This document shows positions 33,201-44,495 of a stretch of DNA of 64,000 nt, piece after piece. The position numbers and the translations under genes are program-made. Every line of letters starts with the position of its first letter. Positions within the stretch are counted from its first letter, which is position 1. This DNA comes from Haematococcus lacustris (lineage: Eukaryota; Chlorophyta; Chlorophyceae; Chlamydomonadales; Haematococcaceae), in assembly GCA_030144725.1 (NCBI GenBank), contig JASKMD010000207.1, forward strand, positions 124,001 through 188,000, given 5' to 3'. The notes beneath the pieces were generated by a model, which searched no databases, had not been told where the DNA came from, and saw only the letters and a program-made list of their open reading frames with translations.

Positions 33201-34846
33201 GTGGCTGGCTTGACCTGCTGGCAGCGCTTGCACTCCTTTTCTAACACAGAGGGTCCGCCTGCACAGGGCAGCAAGGCATGCAGTCACACACTCACTCCTG
33301 CTTGCTCACCACACCGCTCCGTGCGGCAATAGCCTGCGTCCACGCTGCTTGCATCTTGATGTAGTGCCTGCAATCTGGCCCTGGTAACTCCACGTTCCGC
33401 CCTCACCCAGCCCACCCTGTTTCCCTCCCTCTCCTTTCTCCCAGATTTGGCCCCTGCTCTGACTATTCCTCTAGTTGTCGCTCTACCGCCCCTTCTCCTC
33501 CAACCGCCCCTCTACCCTTGCCCCTGTACCCGGCAGTCCAGGCCGCCACCAGCCTAGCTCTGCTCTGACTCCCACAGTAAATGCTGCCAACACCATGGCC
33601 TAGTCCATGCCCTCAACCCTCATATACGACCACAGTCTCACAGCACCTTCGCATGCCCTCCCTTCCCATACTCCAGCAGCCTCACTGCATGGCTGCACTT
33701 CAGGGCTTGATGGCAGGGCCAGGTGGCAGGGCCAGGTGGCAAAGCCTGGTAGCAAAGGTGCAGCCCAGCCTGGTTCACCTGCAGCTATGTTGGCCAGCTT
33801 GCGCTTCTGGTGCTGCTGCCGGCGGCACACCTTGCACCTGAAGGCAAGCCCAGGCGGGACAGCGAGGAAGGAGGGTTGGCTGACTTGTATCTCACTCTCA
33901 ATCACAGAGCAAGGCACATGGCAACCCTCAGCGGGGCCAGTGTGGTCCCTACCACTACAGCCATGCAGCAACATGTTTATTTCTAGTGTGTAGACCCTTG
34001 TACAGTTTGTATTCATTGCCTGGCTTCGTCTTCATCAAGTATGTCCTATATTGTGGTTTCAAAGTAAGAGACAGTACTAATAAACATGTAAGACAGTTAC
34101 ACTGTTCGCTACATAAAGGCTGTTATATTGTTCGCTTACTCCCTGTGCCGCACAGGATTGAGGTTCTAGCTGCCACTCTTCTGTGTACTCGCAAGTCTCA
34201 GTGCCATCAGACTACGTGTCAAGCCCAACAGTAAGACTAAGACAGAAAAAACAACCACCCACCAACCTGGCATCCAAGCCTGTGCTGCGCCGTGCATCTC
34301 GAATGAAGTCGTTACTGGCCTTGACCTCCTTGCAGATGCTGCACTGTCGCTGCACTATAGCCACAGGCGCTGCCTGCTTCCGGGCATCTGCCCGCGCCTT
34401 TTTGCAGACCTTGCACAGCCTGAGATGAGCCCAGAGGCAGCAGCCAATGGTCAGCTCGTACAAGGTCTAAGATTGTGAAGTCGAAGCGATGGGGAGTGGA
34501 GAGTGAGTACTGCAAGCCATGTTGGTGATAGAATAGGGCTGTAGTAGGGAATTCACCTGTCATGCCCCAGAGGCTTCGTTGCATCCTTCTGCAGGGCAAA
34601 GTGTGTAGGACCAGCAATGCGAGAGGCGCTCGTAGGCTCTAGTGTTGATAAAGGTTTGGCGCTGGAGGCTGCGACAGTGCGAGCTGCCCTGTTCCTACCC
34701 ACGTAAAACTCGTGCAGCGGCTTCCTGTTCTGGCAAATAGTACAGACTCGTCCCTCAGCATTCCCCGCGGAGCAGTCGGAGTCATCCGAATCTGTGCCAT
34801 CTGGATCTGCCCCGAAGCTGCCAGCGCCTGGCGCAGTACGCCCCAT
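30216..34846 (-). CDS. Modular zinc-ribbon protein with Gln/Pro/Ala-rich C terminus
   Basis: Minus-strand exons carry repeated modules of the form CxxC-xxxKxxxxF...CxxC. Exon 1 (ATG at 34846) has a Ser/Asp-rich stretch, then VCTICQNRKPLHEFY. Next come CKVCKKARADARKQ and QCSICKEVKASNDFIRDARR (about 34427-34265), CKVCRRQQHQKRKLAN (about 33843-33790), ECKRCQQVKPATAFKRHAY (about 33265-33165) and WCKDCCKQRRSEKSEQ (about 32965-32900). The last exon runs from about 32780 to the stop at 30216 and is low in complexity: a polyglutamine tract near 30815 and Pro/Ala/Gly/Ser-rich sequence. Paired CxxC modules around KPxxxF should each bind zinc; similar ribbons occur in phage HNH proteins and algal nuclear proteins. 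A role in DNA/RNA binding with an activator-like tail is inference. Not all exon borders were fixed. Confidence 0.62.
32900..33880. other. Introns of the zinc-ribbon gene
   Basis: Between the third-module exons, about 33270-33780 holds no exon I can support. The plus-strand frames here are shadows. Confidence 0.4.
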
Positions 34847-34903
34847 TATGAGCCAGCCTTGGGAGCAGGCAGGGCGAGCTACTGGGATGGAGTGCAATTC
34901 GAC

Positions 34904-36438
34904 AAGCGGAGAGAGGAAGCTGCCCCAGGAGAAACTGTTCCGCCCAAAACTTCCGCTTTACGCCGGTGCACGAAGGTACTAGACAAACGAATGCTGGCGA
35001 GTAGGTAGTCATGCTCGCCAAACAAAGATTTTGCAACCCACACATTTAGCAGTCCTCGGTAACTCGCGCTCGTGTCAGACATATGCGGGCAGAGAACCCG
35101 GTATCCCTGTTGTGGGGAGCCCCTACACTTCTCCACAGCAGATAGTGACTGGTGGTACTTTGCATGTGCTCGAGCCCTAGTAGCCCTACCCTGTGCAAGC
35201 TCTTGCTCACGCACATTCCCTTTGTCAGGGGTCAATGGTTTTGTTGCTAGATTACTGAGATAAGACACGTAACACGATGCTGCTGCTGAACACGACGATA
35301 CAATGCTGCTGCTGGTGCCGACGCTGCCATTTCCGCAGCAGGCCTTTGTCGCCATGCTGTGCACCGGGTGCAGCCACCTGCATTGGTACATGCACAGGTT
35401 ACGTCATGTCTAGTACAAATGGTGCAAGGCATAGGCTGCTGGAACTATTGCAGCCATGAAATGACCGCTCCTACAATGTAAATGCACCTGAGGAGTCCTC
35501 AGTGAGGATGTACCTGTCAGCTGGTCAGCAGGTGACAACCTCTCACCTAATGGACTCCGGCCGGCAGCGCCACACGCCCGGGGCAGCAGCCTGACTGCCT
35601 CCTTCAGCATCTGACTAACAGGGACACCCCTGCTGGCAATGGAGCTGCTGCCGCTGAAGCTTGCTGCCCTATAGGCCAGTGCCAGAGGGCGGCCAGTGGG
35701 AGGAACAGCGTTAAGGCAAATGCGGAATTCTGGGTATGCAGCCGGCAGAAGGTAGCCCGCGGCAGAGTTGCTGGTACAGGTTGCGCACCGCCAGGTTCAG
35801 GATGTCGGCGTCCTTAGGAGGGATGTCGTCGAAGCCCTCCCGCCCGCCAGCAGGCGCCGTGACGACGGTGAACCAGATGCGCACCATGTGGCCTAGTAGC
35901 AAACTGCCGAGCAGCGCCCGCATACTGCAGGATTTCAACTGAGCCATAACCTCCTGAACGACCCTCGCCTCAACCACACCGGGCGCCACGACCGGCCCCG
36001 CTTCTATACCCGCACTACCCTTTTGACGGGCACTGCGCGCTACACCGCTGGCCTGCCTGTTCAAATGCGCCTGTTTGGTTTTAACTGCGCGTCGAGTTTG
36101 CGGTCCACCTCGCTGTCCGAGGCCTCACGGTTCCGTGTATACTGTCTATTTTGCTGCATTTGCTTTGTGACTTGGCTTTTTATTGCTCTGCACTCTCTTT
36201 GTCATTTACTTATACTTTGCTTGTTGATGTGGTTTGGCTGTAGTAGTGCTGAAGTGCGCGTAGAACAACCTTGCTGGGAAGGAGGTAGTTATTTCCGGGT
36301 AACGAACTCTCATCGACCCACACTTGCGGTCCTCTTTGGCTCGCGCTCGCGCTCGTGTTCACGTCCGTGAGCAAGACTCGTGCGCGGCAAATGTCGGACG
36401 GTCAAAGAGTGTCAGGGTTGCGTTGACCTGCTTGGCCA
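34904..36438. other. Intergenic stretch with one possible minus-strand exon
   Basis: This lies between divergent genes (zinc-ribbon gene on minus, coiled-coil gene on plus), so both promoters should be here. The minus-strand frame 36064-35711 (see next entry) is the only plausible coding piece. Confidence 0.45.
35711..36064 (-). CDS. Possible exon of an unrecognised protein
   Basis: The frame contains EVMAQLKSCSMRALLGSLLL, then HMVRIWFTVVTAPAGG, DDIPPKDADILNLAVRNLYQ, with a natural amino-acid balance unlike the repeat shadows around it. No family is recognised and no partner exon was joined with confidence. It may be part of a small gene or a transposon relic. Confidence 0.3.
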   Translation of the reverse strand: MNRQASGVARSARQKGSAGIEAGPVVAPGVVEARVVQEVMAQLKSCSMRALLGSLLLGHMVRIWFTVVTAPAGGREGFDDIPPKDADILNLAVRNLYQQLCRGLPSAGCIPRIPHLP

Positions 36439-38006
36439 ATGGCTGAGATGGTGGACCTGGAAGGCCTTAAGCAACGCCTCACCCGCTTAGGAGTGCAACT
36501 AGGCACCTCGGCCCATGCATTGGAAGCACCGCGCCCCGCTGCCAGCCCTCGTCCGGACATTGTAGGTTAGCTAGCTGCTCTTCTAGAGCTGCAACACATA
36601 CCAAGCACAATGTATGCCATCACTTTACAGGACCTGGGACCCAGGCATGCTACCTACCCTGCACAAGACAATGCCACAAACATGGTGTGTGTGTCTACTG
36701 TAACAGTTGCCTGCCACTAGAATGGCTAAGTTTCCTTCTCATACGTGTGCTAACATTTTTTGTTCACACCCACTGCATTGTCAAAAGCTATGTGACACAT
36801 GGTGGGACATGGCTCGCTCGTGTGATAGGCTGCAGCGGTTTTGCTCGCCAGGCCCTGCCACCGCTGGCCAGTCTCCTGCCATTGCCCCACGTCCTCTAGT
36901 TTCTTATTTTGGTTTCCAGCTTGCAGCCTTAAGACTTGTCAGCGCTGCCAGCCCAGTCCAGCTGGCTCGCTGTCGGCAGCAGTTCTGTTACAGGCTGCAC
37001 ACAGTCATAGCACCCCACACAAAGCACATGTATACATGAATGGCTGGTAGCGCCACCAGAATCAATTGCTGTGACATACATGAATGGCAGCTGTGGATGC
37101 TGGTATGACGGGGGTAAAAAGAAATCGATGCTGGTTGCAGTCCCAGTGCATGACCACCTGAGCAACCAGCCTTACCGTGCCTTGCCCTGCCTCTCCTGCG
37201 CAGGGGCCCAGGCTGAGGGCACAGCACAAGTGAGGAGGCCTGCGAAGCCCACACAGCCCCGATATCAGCAGTCACTGCACCCCACTGCACCTCATCTCCA
37301 TTCCTCCCACACACACACATGCACGTTTTGGCTGTGCAGATCACAGAGGCCAGAGACTGGTGTTGCAGATATCCTGCACAAGATACACTCTGCAGAGGCT
37401 GACCTGCAGAGTGCAGTAAAGATCGACCAGATGACAGCACAGCGTTTTGTGGAGGAAGTGGCTGCAATCAGGAAGTCACCCGAAGCAGCGCGCAAGTGGG
37501 TGGTCCCTGTCCCTCATGCGCATGGGTTCTGTTCAAAACGGGGTTCAGATGAGTTCTGCATGGATGCAACCTGGCTGCCATGCAGACTGGTGCGGCCAGT
37601 GAAGGCCAGGGGTGTGCGCTCCCCAGGCAGGCCTGGCGGCGGGGCAGCAGTGAGAGGAGCTCTGGGCAGCGCCCCTGCTGGCGGTGCCCGCAATGCCTTC
37701 CAGCCCAGAGGTGCAGGGGGGAAGTCAGCAGACCTGCTGCGGGGCGTGCCACAGCACACTCCGCTGTCATCAGTGCTGCACCAGTACCGGGATGCCGAGG
37801 TGTCCTGGGCCCATGACAAGGTGAGCCCTGGCTGCACTCAGATGCAGGATCTCCTCCTACACGTCTGCATGTGGCATCTGTGTGATCTCATCATCTACAC
37901 AGTTTGACATGTCGGTGAATGGTGGTCCTGACTAGGGTTGAGGGCAGCAAAGTGGCCTAATGGCTCACAGTGGTCTCTCTATATATCTTTCTCTTTCTCT
38001 AGATAT

Positions 38007-38037
<31 letters not shown>

Positions 38038-41000
38038 CTAGGGCAGTGGGCCCGTCCCACATCGGACGGCCAGCAGGCAACATATGTATGTGCGGCCTCC
38101 GGCCGCACCACATTTGTTTAACAACCAGCCCGATAGGTCAAGCAAGCCCGCATGCAGCCGAACAAGACTATGCACGTCCAAGTCCACTTGCAATGTGTGT
38201 ATGAATGATGTTCGCATGCTTGCATGATGTTCGCTTTGCATCCCTTGGCATCTGAAAAATGTGTGTGAGCATGCTGTCCAGTTATCACTTCTGCACTGTG
38301 CGATGTGTGTGGGTGCAGCAACAGTGTGTGGCAAGAGCAATTCCAGCTGCAGTCACAGTGGCAACAGCAGTGGTGCCAGCTCAGTGCCAGGTCAATGCAA
38401 GTTGGCATGGCCTGTCACCAGCCCTCATCGTCGTCGGGGCCAGGTGGCAAGGCATAAAACACCTCGGTGTACACCACATTCTCAGTGTAAACTGCGGCAG
38501 CACGGAGAGGCAGCACAGACACCACATGCGAATGATGCAACCCACTTGATGAAGCCCGTCAAGTAAGCCTACACGACCTGGTTCTTTACGGTATCCTGCT
38601 ACTTCAGTTCTTCCTTCAGCTTCTTCCCTTGTGGCAATACAGGAGCCTTTCAACCCACTTTGTCACCAAACGCCCTTTAGGGTGCTTTCCTTGCCGGGGT
38701 TCAACCGTACACTCCTTGCGCTTCGTTGCCTTGTGTACTAAACGGTCGTTTTGCACGTTTCCACGTTCTTGTTTATATGGATGGCATAGGCCTTGTTCAC
38801 ATGGCACCACACCTGTTGGACAGTCTTTTGCGCATTCCCAACTGTCCATGGCTGCATGGCAGTGTCTTAGCACAGATGCAACACACCATCTGTCTTTCAT
38901 CTGTAGCTTCTGCTCGTACACCTCTTGTGTACCCGTAACTTCATGCTGCCGCAATTTCCTGATCGGCTGCTGCAAGTTCCAGAGCTGCTGCCGCTGCTGC
39001 CGCTGCTGCCGCTGATGCCACTCCTTCCCCTGCTGCCGCTGCTGCCCCTGCTGCCACTGGTGCCCCTGCTGTCCCTGCTGCCCATGCCGCCCCTGCTGCT
39101 CCTGCTGCTGCTGCCCCTGCTGCTGCCGCCCTACTGTTGCTGGTGCTGCTCATGCTGCTGCTGCCCCTTCTGCTGATGCTGCCCCTGCTGCCCCTGCCCC
39201 TGCTGCTGCTGCCCCTGCTGCTGTTGCCCCTGCTGCTGCTGCTCCTGCTGCTGCCGCCGCTGCTGCCGCTGCTGCCCCTGCTGCCCCTGCTGCCGCTGCT
39301 GCTGCTGCTGCCGCTGCTACTGCTCCTGCTGCTGCTGCCCCTGCTGCTGCCGCCCTACTGTTGCTGGTGCTGCTCATGCTGCTGCTGCCCCTTCTGCTGA
39401 TGCTGCCCCTGCTGCTCCTGCCCCTGCTGCTGCTGCCCCTGCTGCTGTTGCCCCTGCTGCTGCTGCTCCTGCTGCTGCCGCCGCTGCTGCCGCTGCTGCC
39501 CCTGCTGCCGCTGCTGCTGCTGCTGCTGCCGCTGCTGCTGCTGCTGCCCCTGCCGCCGCTGCTGCTGCCGCTGCTGCCGCTGCTACTGCTGCTGCCCCTG
39601 CTGCCCCTGCCGCGCCTGCTGCCCCTGCGGCCCCTGCTGCCGCTGCTGCCGCTGCTGCTGCTGCTGCCGCTGCTGCTGCTGCTGCTGCCGCTGCTGCCCC
39701 TGCTGCTGCTGCCCCTGCTGCTGCTGCCCCTGCTGCTGCTGCCCCTGCTGCTGCCCCTGCTGCTTGCCCTGCTGCTACCGCCGCTGCCGCTGCTGCTGTT
39801 GCCGCCGCTGCTGTTGCTGCCCCTGCTGCTGCTGCCCCTGCTGCTAGCCTGGCCGCTTATCGAGGCTAGACACCTGCCATCAGGTGCATTGGGGACATGA
39901 GGCTCCGTCGCGCTGAAGCAGAGGCTGAATATGTTTTACCGTATAGGCAGTGCGCAAGGTTGACGTGCACGCCACGGCCAAGCGCCGCATCCGCGTGGTG
40001 CAGCTCAGTCCAGCCCAGTGGACTGCGGCTGTCAGTTCAAAATGATGGACCAACCTGTGTCATGTTCATCTAGGGCCGGGGCTGTACTCCGCGGGGGTTC
40101 GGGGTCTTTGTTTGACTGAACTGTCGGTTGACGGGCCGGCCAGACCATTCAAAACGACACATCGCGAGTAGACGCGCTGGCATCTACATTACCTGACCCA
40201 CTACTCATCTCTATTTTTAAGGCCTCCAAAATCTAGAACGACTTTCGATCTTACTGCACAGTTAGTCGCGCTCGATTTCCATGATGTAAGATGCGGTGTT
40301 GAAGTTAGGAGAGGTCGCACGCTGAATCGCAGGCCATTCCGAGCACATTTTTCATCTTGACCCCCAAATTTTTTTTTATGTAGATATATATATATACATA
40401 TATACATATATATACATACATATATATATATACCTTCTCTCACACCTTCTTTCAGCATACTGCATGAGCATAGTATGCTGGCTCAACATGTTGGCCGTGT
40501 GCGCCTTGAGCTTCCACCTCATCTCTTGCCTGTTTTGGCCTTGCTGGGTAGTCAGCGTCACACCCTGCATGCCTCACTCTGCGGCTGGCTCTACCACAGG
40601 CTCAACTCAGGCGTGACTCTGAGGACAGCAAGCGGCGGGCCCTGAAGGCCGAGGCAGACCTGCGCAAGCTGTCCCGCCTGGCTGAGAGCCGATCCTTGGA
40701 CATCAAGGCACTGCGTACCGCTCTGCGCAACAGAGATGTGCAGTTGGAAGCCAGCGCTGACAGGATCAAAGAGCTAGAGGGGCTGCTGATCAGGTTAGCT
40801 GAAGCGGTGTGCAGCTCCCTCACCATGCAGACAGCCTGCAACTGGTATTGTGTGCACTTTCACACCACATTGTTATTGGCATCGTTACCATGCCATGCCA
40901 TGGTGTTGGCTGAGCAAGTGCTCAAGGGGCTCCTGGCGCAGCACTGCACAGCACATTGCAGGCATCACCAGACATGGCTTGCCATTCCACACCATCAAGA

Positions 41001-43216
41001 ACATCACAATGTCGTGTAAGTGAGCATGGGCCCACACAGGGGTCATCGCTTACCACAGTCTGGTGTGTTGCTTGTGCTACAGCGCATTGCATCACAAACT
41101 CCACCACATACCTTCTTTTGTCACGCTCCAGTGCGCTCTTCTCTTCTTTGCTCGGCACGGTCTGGTATGCTGCAGCATCTCAGCAGCAATGGGGATTGCT
41201 GCTGCCACAGGGCTCTTGCTGCTCGCTTTCTTTTCAGTCGTTGGGTGTCCATCATCACATCTGTTCCCTAGCCAGTGCATCACAGTGACGTGCAGGGAGC
41301 CATGGGGCATGCATGCTACTGGAGCCGTTGATTGCATTTATTGAGGGGAATACCGCTGGCTCATACATCTCAGACTTTGGAGGTGCCTGAGAAAGCTCCA
41401 CAGGCAGTATTGCCAACCACAGAACACGCCATTCCTGCTGAAATGCCCCTTGTACCACGCTGCATATTAAGCATCGTGGCAATGGCTTGCACGCTGCCCG
41501 ACATGCAGGTCGCAGGAGGATGGGGCCATCAGAGCTGCCACCCTGTCAGCTGAGAGGGATGACTGCAAAGCCCTCCTGCTGGCCACCCTACAGGTACCTC
41601 CAGCTGAGGTCCAGCTAGGAAGCACTAGCTTGCTAGGCAAACAGCGCTCGCTGCTCTGCATCTCCTCCTCCTCCCCACCCTCCTCCTCACCCTCTTCCTC
41701 CTTCTCCTCCTACTCACCCTTACCCTCCTCATCACCACCCTCCTCACCACCACCCTTACCCTCCTCCTCCTCCTCCTCCTCCTCCTTCTCCTTCTTCTTA
41801 TCCCTTCTCCTCCTATCCAATGCCAGGATTGATGGAAGAGTTGCCAACAGGAGGTGCTGTGTGCTGCTGTGCTTGCAGCGGCTGGAGGCGGTGGATGAAG
41901 TGGTGCACCGGGCCGACATGTCCAGTGCCATGATGCAGGACAAGGTGAGGAAGGTGACAGGCCTGCCCTCACAGGTCCCACCCCACAGGTTGTGGGGCCC
42001 AGGCATAGTGTGAGAAATCGGGACAAGGTGAGGTGAGGTGACAGGCCTGTCTGGAAACACCAAGCAGGTCGCACTCAGCAGGTCCTGGGACCCAGGCACA
42101 AGTGCAGGCTGTACACAGGTCCCTTTGTCCCGGTGCCCTTTGTCTACACACACAATGGCTAGCCATGTGCCAGCACCATGAGGCAGCAACACGCTGCATT
42201 GTACCAACATCAGTCTTGGTGGGCAGGTGACAGGTGGACAGCTTCACATCTTCTCCTCAGCCAAATGCCCAGCTCAGAGAGAGGGTGCTCAGCAGCACAG
42301 CAGCTGCATGTAGCCACCTCACACCACCTGCCCACGACCTGGATGACATGACCAGGCATCTGGTAGTAGTGACGCCCCAGCGCTGTGCGCCATGCCTGAG
42401 TTGCCCCAGATGAAGTCCCTTGAGGATGAGCGGCTACGTGCCCTAGAGGCTGCAGCACGAGCAAGAGCGGAGGTGGCGGACCTGACTGAGAGCCGGCGGA
42501 AGCTACAGTGGCAAAGCAAGCTGTTGGAAAAGATGAGCGAGGTGCGTCGCCCCCAGCAGTGCTGCAACACATACAGTGGGCAGGCCTATGGAGCCAGGAG
42601 CTCAGCCAGTGCCAGGGTGCCAGGTGCACATGAGGTGTGCTGTCCATGTGTACATGATGTGTGGTGAGGAGAGATCCCTTGCACTATATGCACATACGCA
42701 CATGGTACATATCAATATTGGGTAAGCACGTGCCATTAAGCTGCAGGTCATGGTGATATGCCATCCGCATGCACGAGTAACACAAGCCGTTTTGTACTAT
42801 GTTTCAATCTCCCTCTAGATACTCTGCATACATTTACTGTATGACTTTATGCCATGGAACCCATATTATGATAATAATGAACTCTACCCAAATATTCATT
42901 GTTTATGACACAGTGCCATGGCAGCTAGCCATGATGGCTTCCATGCATGCATCCCAATGCACCTGGTTGTTGAACTTGCTTGGCTTAGGTCCAGCTCAAG
43001 CACAACCAGCGGAAGAGTGAAGCCATCAAGAAGCTGCTGGCTGCCGACCCCTCCGGCAACGTAGACGCTCTCAGCATGCTGAGCGCAGACAGCGACTACC
43101 CGCCAGCAGCAGTAGGGCAGGCACATGGCAGCAGGTCAGGGACAGCTGGCTTCCGTGAGCTGCAGCAGATCCTGTCTGACGCAGCATACCTGGACAGAGA
43201 CCTGGCAGGGTCCTGA
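36439..43216 (+). CDS. Coiled-coil protein, 413 residues
   Basis: Exons with matching phases are 36439-36565, 37204-37229, 37347-37495, 37586-37820, 40600-40793, 41509-41593, 41879-41944, 42410-42541 and 42989-43216. The N terminus is MAEMVDLEGLKQRLTRLGVQ. Then come a charged region (DILHKIHSAEADLQSAVKID), a Gly/Arg-rich linker, and a long coiled coil (KALRTALRNRDVQLEASADR, LSAERDDCKALLLATLQ, RALEAAARARAEVADLTESR), ending QILSDAAYLDRDLAGS. Heptad-like Leu spacing supports a coiled coil from about residue 180 to 340. The shape resembles ciliary or centriolar CCDC proteins but I cannot name an orthologue. One further small exon between 41944 and 42410 is possible. The 2.8-kb fourth intron contains a dispersed element. 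Confidence 0.78.
38008..38180 (-). repeat. TA-tailed dispersed element, copy B
   Basis: A TA microsatellite (38008-38038) is followed by CTAGGGCAGTGGGCCCGTCC and CACATCGGACGG as in copy A at 19655-19800. Copy B has about 60 extra bases (GCAACATATGTATGTGCGGC and onward) before the shared GGTCAAGCAAGCCCGCATGC. It lies in the fourth intron of the coiled-coil gene. Confidence 0.65.
38985..39856. repeat. CTG-rich (CTGCTGCCS) array, 0.87 kb
   Basis: A long imperfect array of CTG, CCG and CCC triplets. A 220-base unit is itself repeated (about 39120-39340 and 39345-39480 share CTGCTGCCGCCCTACTGTTG). Frames read as poly-Leu or poly-Ala. It lies in the intron 37821-40599 and is not part of the coiled-coil protein. 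Confidence 0.92.
39857..40030 (+). repeat. Conserved segment after the CTG array, copy B
   Basis: Matches 20501-20620 almost base for base until the N gap there. It continues as a frame reading [19 protein letters not shown] and then PAQWTAAVSSK before a stop, which suggests a decayed coding end of the element. Confidence 0.65.
40378..40436. repeat. TATATACATA microsatellite
   Basis: TA/CATA repeats near the end of the fourth intron of the coiled-coil gene, about 165 bases before the next exon. Confidence 0.9.
41655..41815. repeat. CTCCTC / CACCCTCCTC array in coiled-coil gene intron
   Basis: CTCCTCCTC and CACCCTCCTC units, pyrimidine-rich on the sense strand, in the intron before the exon at 41879. 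Confidence 0.85.
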
Positions 43217-44495
43217 GCCTGCTGCTCACCAAGGGTGTGGGCGCTTAGCACTAACAACGTCCTCAGACTGATGCTTTGCCCAAACAAGGGTGTGGGCATC
43301 GCCTTGTGCAGCTGTGCACCAGCAGCAGGGTCCTTAATAGCGCCTGTTATCACACATGATTTCTCAATATGAGACACTGCTATATATGGCAGTTGCTATC
43401 TGTGGGCACATTTACGTAGGGCACTCCATCTGTACTTTGCAGCAGTGTCAGCTCACAGCTTAGGCCTCATGAGCTCATGAGCGCGTCAAAGGGAGGTGTT
43501 GCATGTGTTGGCCACAGCAGATGAACCGCATCTTTCCAAGTGATGCAAAAGCTTCTGTGGCACTCTCACAGAGCTCATGCCAGCTGGTATTCTATGACGG
43601 AGGTACAGGGGTGCTGACAAGCACCACCAGCTAGATGCACTGATGTGCAGTGCTCGCTGTCATGCAGGCATGTTTTGTGGTCGATTGACAGCTGTGACAA
43701 GCTAGTGGGCGGGCTGGCATGCTTGCATGCAGTGCAGGTGGCTGTCAGCTGCCTAAAGGACATTAGTAGGTCATCCATACATAGAACCCTAACATGGGAC
43801 CGCCTGCACTGCTTGCTTGGTTTCGCTGTCAACATCTGTCCCCCATGAGCATGGACTCAGGCGTGTCCCCTTTACTCTACATTGAGTGTTGCATTAGCAT
43901 GAGGCTCTGGCAAGTAGTCTAAGCAGCGAGTAGCACGTTGATAGACATGTGCGAGGGTCGCGTCGCACCGCTGAATCGTTGAGCTGCTTGGCCGCCCTGC
44001 CCCTCCAAGGTTGGGATACCCATAAGCTATGCAACCATGACCTGCAGACTGTAAGTATGAAGGGCTTGCATTCCTTCTGGGCTGCTGATCAACCTGTTGC
44101 TGAGACTATTTTACGAAAAGCGGCTGGTAGCTAATAACCTAAACACAGGCGCAAGAGGGAGACGGTCCAGGGTTGTCTCAGCATGGAAAAATCCAAGCGC
44201 ATGAGTGAGGAAGCGAGTCGAAGTGGCTCTGTTGTTCCCTGTTGCCGTCTCTTCCCTCGGGCCTGCATCAGCGGCAAACTTGCTGAGGGCGCCAGGTTTG
44301 CCGACAAGGTGCGCGGCGGCCAGGCTAGCTGGACTCCTGTATGGTCTTGACTAGACAGAGAAACAACGCGGTGTAAGCATACTAAGCTTGAACTCCTTCG
44401 AAGCCTCGTCGATTGAGCTGGGCATATTGCATGCTCACGCCTACTCCTTACTTGCAAGGCCTGACTTGCTCGCTGACCTGTGTTGCAGCCGAAGA
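43217..44495. other. Intergenic stretch before RPS18
   Basis: Contains the 3' end of the coiled-coil gene and the promoter and 5' untranslated region of RPS18. A spliced leader exon is possible, because TTGTTGCAG-like acceptor sequence sits at 44481-44488, just before the ATG. A 40-base match to the start of the 7058 repeat lies at about 43980-44020. No other gene is supported. Confidence 0.5.

Noticed and set aside
38926..39900. Poly-leucine membrane protein
   Set aside because: The frame is a CTG/CCC triplet array, duplicated elsewhere with non-coding flanks, inside an intron with well-phased exons on both sides.
44388..44495. Extended N terminus of RPS18 from an upstream ATG
   Set aside because: An acceptor-like CAG lies just before the family start and the upstream residues have no counterpart in S18 proteins.
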